Assembly: GCA_029310945.1 (NCBI GenBank) | Contig: JARJFC010000032.1 | Location: 1 to 48,063 of the forward strand | DNA length: 48,063 nt | Reading direction: 5' to 3' | From: Leptospira sp. 96542 | GTDB lineage: Bacteria > Spirochaetota > Leptospiria > Leptospirales > Leptospiraceae | Shown: in pieces, positions 26,743 through 34,514 of the stretch | How positions within the stretch are numbered: the stretch's first letter is position 1 | How the letters are laid out: every line of letters begins with the position of its first letter | The notes under the pieces: model-generated | What the model was told of the DNA's origin: nothing | The model's database searches: none | What the model saw: the letters and a program-made list of their open reading frames with translations, nothing else | Position numbers and translations under genes: made by a program

Positions 26743-28509
26743 TTAATAAACGTCCTTAATATAACGCCCGTTCTCTTCTAACTCTTTTAGATACTCAACT
26801 GTATCTTTTTCTGTATCAAATGTCCTTTCCGAGAGAATGGAAATGAGTTTCTTATCAACATCTTTACTCATTGGATCTTTGGAACCACAAACGTAAATCA
26901 CTGCACCCGACTCGATCCACTTCAAAAGTTCAGAAGCATTTTCTGCCATACGATCCTGCACATATAACTTTTGTTTCGTGTCTCTTGAAAACGCCGTGTT
27001 CAATTTGGTTAGAACCCCTGTATCCAACATGGATTGTAATTCTGTTTGGTAATAAAAATCGGAGACGAAGTTTCTTTCGCCAAAAAATAACCAATTTTTT
27101 CCATTTCCACCAGAATGTTCTCTTTCGAACAAAAAGGATCGGAAAGGAGCAATGCCAGTTCCGGGACCAATCATGATAATGTCCGTATCTGGATTTGGTA
27201 AACGGAAAGAATGATTCTTTTGGATAAAGAAGGAAATTTTGTCTCCTTCACCGAGCTCTGCTAAAAAACCAGAACATAAACCTTTTTTTGTACCTGTGAA
27301 GGTTTCGATTTCTACCTCTGTCACTGTTAGGTGTATTTCATCCTCACCATGCGCATTTGGACTAGAAGCAATGGAATAATAACGTGGAACCATTGGTTCC
27401 AAAACTTCCACCAAACTCTGAACATTCAAATCCTTGTCGGAAGGATAAAGGGTGAGTAAAACATCCAAATCAAGTTTCCCACTTGGAATTTCTTTACCGA
27501 TCAACCCCGCATACTTTTGGATGACGCGGTCTGGCAGATACCGCATTGAAATTTTTTTCTGAAACAAATCATAAGCCATCCATGTTTCATTTTGAAAATT
27601 AAGCCTAAATTCTCTATCAATTTTCAAAAGACCCAAAACTCGTGAGATTTCTTCGTCAGTATTGAGAGCTAAAAACCCAGCACTATCCCCTGGTTCATAA
27701 TCGACGGCTGAATCTGATTTTATTTCAATATGCCTTGTAAACTTGGTAGAACCAATATCGTTTAACACTAAATTTGTGCTAATAGTTCCGCTATAAATTA
27801 CCTTTTGACTAGATGTTTTTTTAGCTGGAACACTCGTTTGTATATTTGCCGATTGTGGAGTTGCCGTTTTCATATCAGCATTCAATTTGGAAAGAAGTTC
27901 GCCTATCCAAGGTTTGGCTACCGCATCATAATCTACATCACATTTACCAAGTTCATGGATACGAAGCCCGCCCAATTTTTCAAGAGCGGAATCCACATCA
28001 ACACCTGTTTGGCAAAAAAGAGGGTAACTCGTATCCCCAAGTGCCAAAACAGAAAACTTCAAATTGGATAATTTCTCTTTGTATTCTGACAATACTTGTA
28101 TAAAGGGTTTGGCTGCTTGCGGTGGCTCACCGTCCCCATGTGTAGATACGACCACAAAAAGGTATTTCTCTTCTTTTAGATCTTTCGCTTTGTAAGATTC
28201 CGTCGTCTTTAATTTGACCGAGTGACCGAGTTCTTTTAATTTTTTCGTGAGATCGGTGGCGATTTTTTTGGAATTGCCAGTTTCTGTTCCATAGACCACA
28301 GAACATTGGATGGGTTGGGCTTTTAAATTCCCATGCGAGGATTGCGCACCAGATTCGATACTCACTGGTGCTTGGATGGAAACGTCCAAACTCCCATTCA
28401 TGGGAACCTGTGTGAGAGCAGATAAATAACCAGACATCCAAAGCCATTCGTCTTTGGTGGATTCTTTCAATAATTGTAAAAATTTGGATCGTTTTTCGTC
28501 CGATAACAT
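26743..28509 (-). CDS. cysJ: sulfite reductase flavoprotein subunit CysJ
   Basis: CysJ passes electrons from NADPH through FAD and FMN to CysI. An N-terminal flavodoxin domain opens CSVVYGTETGNSKKIATDL and has VVSTHGDGEPP; the FAD domain has PRYYSIASSPNAHGEDEIHL and GLCSGFLAEL; the NADPH part has MIGPGTGIAPFRSFLFERE and ends NGRYIKDVY. ATG 28509 (588 residues) is chosen over TTG 28581, because SDEKRSKFLQLL-----WLWMSGYL lines up with the start of E. coli CysJ and AGG precedes it. The divergent gap to cobA (about 200 bp) should hold promoters for both. Confidence 0.94.
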   Translation of the reverse strand: MLSDEKRSKFLQLLKESTKDEWLWMSGYLSALTQVPMNGSLDVSIQAPVSIESGAQSSHGNLKAQPIQCSVVYGTETGNSKKIATDLTKKLKELGHSVKLKTTESYKAKDLKEEKYLFVVVSTHGDGEPPQAAKPFIQVLSEYKEKLSNLKFSVLALGDTSYPLFCQTGVDVDSALEKLGGLRIHELGKCDVDYDAVAKPWIGELLSKLNADMKTATPQSANIQTSVPAKKTSSQKVIYSGTISTNLVLNDIGSTKFTRHIEIKSDSAVDYEPGDSAGFLALNTDEEISRVLGLLKIDREFRLNFQNETWMAYDLFQKKISMRYLPDRVIQKYAGLIGKEIPSGKLDLDVLLTLYPSDKDLNVQSLVEVLEPMVPRYYSIASSPNAHGEDEIHLTVTEVEIETFTGTKKGLCSGFLAELGEGDKISFFIQKNHSFRLPNPDTDIIMIGPGTGIAPFRSFLFEREHSGGNGKNWLFFGERNFVSDFYYQTELQSMLDTGVLTKLNTAFSRDTKQKLYVQDRMAENASELLKWIESGAVIYVCGSKDPMSKDVDKKLISILSERTFDTEKDTVEYLKELEENGRYIKDVY

Positions 28510-28706
28510 CGTTTGCCTATTATGCCCTACTCTTGTCTTGGGAGACAACTTGGTCGTCCACATCTCCAGTAAAACATCCAATGAGTCTTATAAATTGAAT
28601 ATTCATCTGGAAAACCTTCCCAAGTAAACCAAAAAACTAGAGAAAATGTGAAAAATATTAGCCATTGACTTGACGATTCACAGCAAAATTGCAAGGTATA
28701 ACGGAA

Positions 28707-29480
28707 ATGTCCTCCAATAAGACAGAATCAGGTTTTGTGTGGTTTGTGGGTGGTGGGCCAGGTCCTGTGGATCTCCTCACTCTCCGGGCGCATAACGTCT
28801 TGAAACAAGCCGAGGTCATTTTGTATGATGCCCTCCTCGATCCAGGCTTTTTAGAGGTCTTCCCCCTTGGTGCGACGATTCTCTACGTGGGAAAACGCTC
28901 GGGCGAACACTACCGGACCCAAACAGAAATCAACTCCCTCCTTGTCCAGTTTGCCAAAGCGAAGAAACGAGTGATTCGATTGAAGGGGGGTGACCCCAGT
29001 ATCTTTGGCAGACTGACGGAAGAAATCCAGGCACTGGAGAAAGAAAACATTTCCTACGAACTAGTTCCGGGTGTAAGTTCCGTAACCGCAGGGGCAGCTT
29101 CCCTTGGGGTGTCTCTCACGGTAAGGGGGCTTTCCCGCCAAATCATCATTTTGGACGGACATTCCATTTTGGAAGACAACAAAAGCTGGCTCGGGATGGA
29201 GAATTTTACAGGAACCATTGCCATCCTTATGGGTTCAAACCACACTGCTGAACTCGCAAAAAAACTCATTGAAAAAGGCATAACACCAAATACCCCTATG
29301 GCGCTTTTAGAAGGGGTCGGATCACCAAACGAAACATATACGCTAAGCTCAGTGGGAAATGTAAAAACAGAAGGTTTTGTCAAAAAAACAAAGGGTCCAG
29401 GGATTCTCTATGTAGGAGAAGCACTCCGCTGCCTGGAGACAAAACTCTTAAAAAACCAAACCTCCCAGTATGAGTCTTAA
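28707..29480 (+). CDS. cobA: uroporphyrinogen-III C-methyltransferase
   Basis: This SUMT enzyme methylates uroporphyrinogen III twice with SAM to give precorrin-2, the entry to siroheme (and cobalamin). Motifs: WFVGGGPGPVDLLTLRAHNV, ADVILYD-like EVILYDALLD, GKRSGEH, RLKGGDPSIFGRLTEE and VPGVSSVTAGAASLGVSLT. It has 257 residues from ATG 28707; an upstream TTG 28689 adds six residues with no better site. The gene overlaps the next one by 11 bases. Pairing with a separate dehydrogenase/chelatase, and the neighbouring cysI, indicates siroheme as the product. Confidence 0.93.
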   Translation: MSSNKTESGFVWFVGGGPGPVDLLTLRAHNVLKQAEVILYDALLDPGFLEVFPLGATILYVGKRSGEHYRTQTEINSLLVQFAKAKKRVIRLKGGDPSIFGRLTEEIQALEKENISYELVPGVSSVTAGAASLGVSLTVRGLSRQIIILDGHSILEDNKSWLGMENFTGTIAILMGSNHTAELAKKLIEKGITPNTPMALLEGVGSPNETYTLSSVGNVKTEGFVKKTKGPGILYVGEALRCLETKLLKNQTSQYES

Positions 29481-30060
29481 GAAATACCCAGCCTTTCTCA
29501 ATTTAGAAAATCGCAATGTCCTCATTATCGGTGCAGGAAATGCATGTTTAGAAAAATTATTTGGCTTAGATGGAACAGGAGCCAAAATCCATGTCATCAG
29601 TCTTTTTGCAAAAAAGGAAGTTCAGGAATATTTAGAAGCGCATTCGGAAATTTTATATGAAGAAAGGATTGTTAAAGAATCCGATTTTTTAAACCGTGAT
29701 CTCATCTTTTTGGCAACAAGTGATTCAAAAACCAATTTGGAATTCAAAAAAATTGCAAAAAAGAATGGGGTTTGGATCAACGCAGTTGACGATCCAAAAA
29801 CTTGCGATTTTTACTCAGCATCTCTTATCAATTTGGGACCTGTTCAATTTTCAATTTCGACCGACGGGAAATTTGCGGGCATAAGCTCCACGTTACGAAA
29901 GTTATTCGAAGAAATTTTGCCCGAAGAAAACAATGATTTGTTCGAAACCATTTATTCTATGCGAAACAAACTAAAAACCATCCTTCCAAATACGGCAGAA
30001 CGTAGAGCTGCACTCAAAGAAATCATTTCCGACATTGATAAAAAATATTTTCACAAATAA
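29470..30060 (+). CDS. precorrin-2 dehydrogenase / sirohydrochlorin ferrochelatase
   Basis: The 196-residue protein corresponds to the N-terminal half of CysG (or yeast Met8p): it oxidises precorrin-2 with NAD and inserts iron to make siroheme. The NAD-binding loop is VLIIGAGNACLEKLFGLDGTGAKIHV, a little changed from the usual GGG-x-VA form. LIFLATSDSKTN, NAVDDPKTCDFYSASLINLG and FSISTDGKFAGISSTLRK are family motifs. The ATG overlaps the end of cobA by 11 bases, so both siroheme enzymes are coupled instead of fused. Confidence 0.88.
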   Translation: MSLKKYPAFLNLENRNVLIIGAGNACLEKLFGLDGTGAKIHVISLFAKKEVQEYLEAHSEILYEERIVKESDFLNRDLIFLATSDSKTNLEFKKIAKKNGVWINAVDDPKTCDFYSASLINLGPVQFSISTDGKFAGISSTLRKLFEEILPEENNDLFETIYSMRNKLKTILPNTAERRAALKEIISDIDKKYFHK

Positions 30061-30061
30061 T

Positions 30062-30667
30062 TCAATCCGCAAGTTCCATTTTGACCACAGTCATTCCAAA
30101 CTCATCCTTCCATACAGATTCCAATGGAATGTTTATGATAAGCCTATATGGTGAATCAAGCCTCGCCGTCCACTCACCTGCTGTCCTTGGCTCCAAAAAA
30201 CTAGCCTTAGATATGGCAAATGGAAAATGAATTTCAAACTGGATAAACTCGACAAGCGTGTTGAACCGCAACATATCATCTCTTTTTTTTGCTTCTGAGA
30301 TAATCATTTGAATTTGATCTTTTTCAATTTCCAAAACCCTTAGGAGTTTCGAATTTTTACTCGTATCAATGCCGAGTAAAATAACGTTTCCATCGTATTC
30401 ATCCGTATAGCGTACAAAACGAAAACCTGGCGGCAAAATTTCTGTGTAATTTTTAAATTGGAAACTTTTTTCCAAAAATTGTATCTTTAAGATTTCATTC
30501 GGTTTCACACCGGATCCAAAAAACTCGGTGTTCCGTTCTTTATTTATCTTTTTTTGAAAAATTAGAATTTCGCCAGAATTGTCTTCTGCAATTTTAATCC
30601 GAACATTTCCACCAGCACAGTTTAAAAATAGAAGACAAAGAACGATGATCACATGATAAAATTTCAT
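30062..30667 (-). CDS. hypothetical lipoprotein
   Basis: A short signal sequence (MKFYHVIIVLCLLFLNC) ends in a lipobox-like LFLNC, so Cys17 is the probable lipidated residue. The rest (about 185 residues) is soluble and rich in beta-prone strands, with no family that I recognise. ATG 30667 is chosen; a TTG 9 bases upstream would make the signal less tidy. It is convergent with the siroheme gene (1 base between stops) and divergent from the NERD gene, with only 42 bases between starts, so the promoters must be very compact. Confidence 0.75.
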   Translation of the reverse strand: MKFYHVIIVLCLLFLNCAGGNVRIKIAEDNSGEILIFQKKINKERNTEFFGSGVKPNEILKIQFLEKSFQFKNYTEILPPGFRFVRYTDEYDGNVILLGIDTSKNSKLLRVLEIEKDQIQMIISEAKKRDDMLRFNTLVEFIQFEIHFPFAISKASFLEPRTAGEWTARLDSPYRLIINIPLESVWKDEFGMTVVKMELAD

Positions 30668-30709
30668 AGTATCCAATATTTAGTTTCAGAATATAGATAA
30701 AAACAAAAA

Positions 30710-32266
30710 ATGATTTACCCAAAACATTTTCCCAGAAAATCAAAAGACATTTCGCTCGAATCTCATTTTTACGAACGTTTCCAAAAGGAAGTTTCAGATG
30801 AATTCACCATTTATTATTCACTCACCCTCATCACTCCCGACGTGCCAATGCGAGAGATCGATTTTTTAGTACTCTCAAAATTTGGTGTTCTCACCATCGA
30901 ATTGAAAAATGGAAAATGGAGGCAAAAAAAAGGAATTTGGGAATTTTACAATGCCCGGGCACGCGAATGGCAATTGGTCGAAGGTAAATCTTATACGAAC
31001 CCCGTTGAACAAGCGCAAAACCAAAGAGATTACGTTCGAGAGTTTTTTAAAAACCACAACCAATTGGAAAATCTATACCCACCTGAAAATTATTTTGCCT
31101 GCGTATTTTTTTTAAAAAATGAACATTCCGAATTTCATCTCCCGAATGATCCAAACTTTTTTGTATTTGGAAAAAAAGAATTAGAGGGAGATCAATCCTT
31201 AGAAACTATTTTACAGAATGTTTTTTATCACATCCGCGAAACCTTTCCCTCATCCAATATCGATAAAGCACACCAAATCATAAAAAAGAATCTTAACTTT
31301 TTTAAAAGTTTCCATTCAGATAAAAACTCAGAGGAAGAAGAACTTTTTGTACTTTCAAAAGAACAGTTTAAGTTGCTCGAAGGAATCCATAAGAATGAGA
31401 GAAATTTAGTGTTTGGAAGTTCTGGTTCTGGTAAATCCATACTGGCAGGAGAACTTGCCATCCAATTTGCTCGATTAGGTAAACGCGTGTTACTTTGGCA
31501 GGGAGCGGAACCCTTATACCAAATTTGGTTAGCAGAACTAAGTCATTTGCCAGAAAAAGAAAACATCCAATTGGTTCATGACCTATCAGAAATCGGAGAA
31601 ATGAATTTTCTTCATTTGATTGCCGATGGTATCGAAGATTATTTAAAAGAAGATCCAAAGAAAGTCATTTTTCCATATCTGGATTCGGCTGTTTGGCAAA
31701 TGAAAAATTGGATTTTATTCTTTGATCGGATGTTCCTTTCGAAACAATCTGCCTTACGCGAGTTTTTAAATCATTGTTCACCTAAAATTTGGGACATCCG
31801 TAAAAACATCCGCAACTCACCTGAGATTGTAAATTTCGCCAATTCGTTGCTTGGTGATTTTTCTGAAGTTTCCAGTTTACAAAACGCAACCGATGTCCAA
31901 TGGATCAAAATGGACGAAGATATTTCAGACCAAATCAGGTGGAGTTTGGGTTATGCAAAAAAAGTTTTAGAAATTGAAACAGATGAAATTGTAATTTTAT
32001 ATCCGAATGCAGAAATATTTTCTGAATTAAAAATACAAAGTTCGATCGAAAGTTTAGAGGTAAGGCACGAGTCCGTTGCCAATTTCCAAGGTTTAGAAGA
32101 AACCTGTGGAATACTCATTGGATTTAAAAATTGGCATTTGGAATCCACCAAACGAGAAATTGCGGATACCGTTTTACAAATTAGGAGCCTCGTTTGTATT
32201 TTTTATGATCCATCTGAAGAAACCACAATCCAAACGATACTAAAAAAAGGTGACTCTGGCCCGTAA
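30710..32266 (+). CDS. NERD nuclease-like domain fused to degenerate UvrD-type helicase
   Basis: Residues 12-170 look like a NERD (nuclease-related) domain, with MREIDFLVLSKFGVLTIELKNG carrying the Asp and E-x-K of the restriction-nuclease fold. Residues 213-510 resemble a superfamily 1 helicase: KEQFKLLEGIHKNERN, Walker A GSSGSGKS (236-243), a motif IV-like RKNIRNSPEIVNFANSLL, and a motif V-like ANFQGLEETCGILIGF. The expected DExx box is missing: WILFFDRMF has Asp but not the following Glu, and motif VI is weak. ATP binding is likely, helicase action doubtful. The last five codons (DSGP-stop) lie within the rnpB gene on the other strand. Confidence 0.8.
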   Translation: MIYPKHFPRKSKDISLESHFYERFQKEVSDEFTIYYSLTLITPDVPMREIDFLVLSKFGVLTIELKNGKWRQKKGIWEFYNARAREWQLVEGKSYTNPVEQAQNQRDYVREFFKNHNQLENLYPPENYFACVFFLKNEHSEFHLPNDPNFFVFGKKELEGDQSLETILQNVFYHIRETFPSSNIDKAHQIIKKNLNFFKSFHSDKNSEEEELFVLSKEQFKLLEGIHKNERNLVFGSSGSGKSILAGELAIQFARLGKRVLLWQGAEPLYQIWLAELSHLPEKENIQLVHDLSEIGEMNFLHLIADGIEDYLKEDPKKVIFPYLDSAVWQMKNWILFFDRMFLSKQSALREFLNHCSPKIWDIRKNIRNSPEIVNFANSLLGDFSEVSSLQNATDVQWIKMDEDISDQIRWSLGYAKKVLEIETDEIVILYPNAEIFSELKIQSSIESLEVRHESVANFQGLEETCGILIGFKNWHLESTKREIADTVLQIRSLVCIFYDPSEETTIQTILKKGDSGP

Positions 32267-32589
32267 GCCGGATTCTGTTCTATGCGACCATTTATCTAAT
32301 GCTCTCTACCCACAACCTGGCGGGACATGCTCATAACGGTTGTTTACTTGAGATTGCACACTGGAGGGTTTACCTTGCCCTATCTTTTACAAAATAGGCG
32401 GTGGGCTCTTACCCCACCATTTCACCCTTACCTGCCAAAAAGCAGGCGGTTTCTTTTCTGTTGCACTTTCCGTCTCCGCTCCGGAGAGCAGAGCCCAAGT
32501 GTTACTCGGTCCAGTTGTCCCCTAGTGTCCGGACTTTCCTCCCCCTTTGCCACATAGGTGACAACGAAGGCGGTCGCTCGGCCAGAGTC
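32252..32589 (-). ncRNA. rnpB: RNase P RNA, bacterial type A
   Basis: RNase P RNA is the catalytic RNA that trims tRNA 5' ends. On the minus strand the RNA opens with GACTCTGGCC (32589 downward) and closes with GGCCAGAGTC (32252), a perfect 10-bp P1. GAGGAAAGTCCGGAC near the 5' end and ACAGAATCCGGCTTA near the 3' end form the universal P4 core, and several paired stems between them (for example GCCTGC-TTTTT-GGCAGG) fit type A. Length is about 338 nt. Seven T follow 3 bases past P1 and likely end transcription. The promoter side carries a long inverted repeat at 32605-32635. Confidence 0.93.
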
Positions 32590-32604
32590 AAGGTTCAGTG
32601 GATC

Positions 32605-32635
32605 CAAATTTCACTCGTAGGTCGAGTGTAATTTG
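32605..32635. repeat. 13-bp inverted repeat upstream of rnpB
   Basis: CAAATTTCACTCG and CGAGTGTAATTTG pair at 12 of 13 positions around a TAGGT loop. It lies between the rnpB 5' end and the divergent secreted-protein gene. No T-tract flanks it on either strand. It could be a dyad operator or a leader hairpin processed from the rnpB precursor. Confidence 0.5.
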
Positions 32636-32694
32636 AAACATTGGTACAAATTATGCACATTGTAAGTATTCTATCCAAATTAGTGGGAACATGT

Positions 32695-33135
32695 ATGCTG
32701 AAACGGCAATTTGTATTTTTATTCATCATATCTTCTGGGCTTTTTGCAAACCCAGCTCTCGACAGACCTGCGGAGGTCATCCTAGGGGAAACTCGCCTCT
32801 CCCGGATTCCCCAAGTGATTCTATCTTTAGAAGAAAGAGCAAAACTTTCGGCTGATTCCAATCAATTCTTAGCAGCCAGAGAGGATTTGAAAAAAGCCAT
32901 CCAACTCAAACAAGCCATTGGGATGAAAGACTCAGAGGGCAATGCCAAACTCCTTGTCAATATCTCCAAATTGGAATCCAAATTGGGAAACCAATGTGAA
33001 GCAGCCCAGCTTTCTAAATTGGCAAAAAAAATCTACATCCGCCTCGGTCTGATCACAGGCGCCGTTTCTTTGGAACAAAACGAAACACCAAAACCACGTG
33101 AATACTGCACCGAAGTTTCTTGGATCAAGGAGTAG
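32695..33135 (+). CDS. small secreted TPR-like protein
   Basis: The 146-residue protein has a signal peptide (MLKRQFVFLFIISSGLFA, cleavage after LFA) and a mature part that is largely helical: SLEERAKLSADSNQFLAARE followed by DLKKAIQLKQAIGM and CEAAQLSKLAKKIYIRLG, matching one or two TPR-like helical hairpins. Two cysteines (QCEAA and EYCTE) could form a disulfide in the periplasm. ATG 32695 is chosen because it starts the signal peptide cleanly; an upstream TTG would add 18 residues. No specific family is recognised. It converges with msrB. Confidence 0.72.
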   Translation: MLKRQFVFLFIISSGLFANPALDRPAEVILGETRLSRIPQVILSLEERAKLSADSNQFLAAREDLKKAIQLKQAIGMKDSEGNAKLLVNISKLESKLGNQCEAAQLSKLAKKIYIRLGLITGAVSLEQNETPKPREYCTEVSWIKE

Positions 33136-33144
33136 TCGAAGCTT

Positions 33145-33525
33145 TTATTTTTTTTTGAAACCAAGCGAGGCAGAATTCACGCAGTAACGGAGCCCTGTCG
33201 GTTTCGGGCCGTCTGGGAAAACATGTCCTAAATGAGAACCACATCTGCTACAATGGATCTCAACTCGCTTCATACCCAAACTCATATCCACTTCTTCTGC
33301 AACAGACTTCGGGTTCATTGGTTCGTAATAACTTGGCCAGCCACTCCCTGATTCGTATTTAGATTCAGAACTGAACAGTTCTTCCCCACAACAAATACAA
33401 ATATAGGTTCCATTTTCTTTGTGCTGGTAATACTCTCCAGTAAACGGCCGTTCGGTGCCTTTTTCCCTGGTCACATGGTATTGCAAAGGTGTAAGTTTTG
33501 TTTTCCACTCTTCTTCCCCATTCAT
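33145..33525 (-). CDS. msrB: peptide-methionine (R)-S-oxide reductase
   Basis: MsrB repairs the R form of methionine sulfoxide in proteins. Zinc is held by Cys43/Cys46 (CICC) and Cys92/Cys95 (CSRC); the catalytic Cys115 is in [10 protein letters not shown], and [11 protein letters not shown] and [12 protein letters not shown] are the classic motifs. ATG 33525 (126 residues) follows a strong AAGGAGGG at 33528-33535 and matches the family start; the open frame extends further up but without such a site. Divergent from hemA over about 104 bp. Confidence 0.95.
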   Translation of the reverse strand: MNGEEEWKTKLTPLQYHVTREKGTERPFTGEYYQHKENGTYICICCGEELFSSESKYESGSGWPSYYEPMNPKSVAEEVDMSLGMKRVEIHCSRCGSHLGHVFPDGPKPTGLRYCVNSASLGFKKK

Positions 33526-33629
33526 ATAAACCCTCCTTATTTGAGACTTAGACTCATTTACTCTGTTTATTTTTTTTGGAACTGACAATCTTGTGACAGT
33601 TGCAAGACTGTATTTGGTAGAATAAAATC

Positions 33630-34514
33630 ATGTGGTCGAACCTCATACTCCTCCATTCAGACAAATCAAATCCAACTCCGCTTGGTGATGATCGGTTTGT
33701 AGTTTGGCAAACTTGCCAAAGGATAGTTTATTTAACTGACAACCGAGTATTTCCTCTACCAGAAAATTTGAGAAATTTCAAAGGATATGATTTATATTTT
33801 GGATTTGATGCCTATCGATTTTTATTAGAAGTTGTATCTGGCCTAAGATCAAAATTATTTGGCGAATCAGAAATCCAAGCACAGTTCCGCGACAGGTTCC
33901 ATGAAAAAAATTTAAAACTAAGTACGTTTTCGGAGTCACTAGGAAACCTTCGTGATCAAATCTTAGAACATACAAAAATGGTCCGGTCAAAATTTCTCAC
34001 TGGCATAGGCAAACAAACATATGGTGGCATTGCAGAATCCTACTTAAAATCGGAAGAAAATATTGTTTTTTTGGGAACAGGAAAATTAGCAGAAGCCATA
34101 TTACCATATTTAATCAATCAAAAACAAAATGTACGATTGATTGGGCGAAACAAAGAGCGACTATCATATTTTAAAAATAAACATTCCATTGAAGTTTATT
34201 TTTATGAAGATTACATTCCAAAGGAAGATGCAATTGTAGTAGCATCAAGTGCCCTTCCAGAACATTGGGAAAAACATTTATTCAATTCCAAACTTGTAAT
34301 CGATTTCAGAGAGAATGTTCAAATTCCTAAAAACAAAGTTTTTGGAAAATACATTCCTTTCTCAGAAATTTTGAATAATTTGGAAAAAACGGATATAAAT
34401 ATAAAAAACAAAAAACTTGAATTACAAATATTTTTAACAGAAATCACAAAAGAAAGGGAAGAGGAACAAATCCATCTTCAACATGGTTGGGAAGATTTAA
34501 CTTGTCTAATATAA
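33630..34514 (+). CDS. hemA: glutamyl-tRNA reductase, compact form
   Basis: HemA converts glutamyl-tRNA to glutamate-1-semialdehyde, the first committed step of C5 tetrapyrrole synthesis. The catalytic Cys29 is in VWQTCQRIVYL, GESEIQAQFRDR is the glutamyl-tRNA recognition helix, and FLGTGKLAEAILPYL is the NADPH loop. At 294 residues it is much shorter than the usual 400-450: the N-terminal part before the Cys is trimmed, and the C-terminal dimerisation domain is almost absent. It heads a tightly packed run of seven haem genes and overlaps hemCD. Confidence 0.88.
   Translation: MWSNLILLHSDKSNPTPLGDDRFVVWQTCQRIVYLTDNRVFPLPENLRNFKGYDLYFGFDAYRFLLEVVSGLRSKLFGESEIQAQFRDRFHEKNLKLSTFSESLGNLRDQILEHTKMVRSKFLTGIGKQTYGGIAESYLKSEENIVFLGTGKLAEAILPYLINQKQNVRLIGRNKERLSYFKNKHSIEVYFYEDYIPKEDAIVVASSALPEHWEKHLFNSKLVIDFRENVQIPKNKVFGKYIPFSEILNNLEKTDINIKNKKLELQIFLTEITKEREEEQIHLQHGWEDLTCLI

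Noticed and set aside
28665..28702. TTGACT or TTGACG with TATAAC as cobA promoter
   Set aside because: Spacing exceeds 20 bases, too long for a standard sigma-70 promoter.
32327..32631. Two plus-strand open frames of 76 codons
   Set aside because: They are the complement of RNase P RNA; the conserved P4 and P1 pairings explain the sequence.
32641..32694. TTG start giving the secreted protein 18 more residues
   Set aside because: It would put a hydrophobic extension before a clean signal peptide; ATG 32695 is the better start.
33600..33632. TTGCAA-N17-TAAAAT promoter before hemA
   Set aside because: The -10 would abut the ATG, requiring a leaderless or truncated message; spacing fits by chance in AT-rich DNA.
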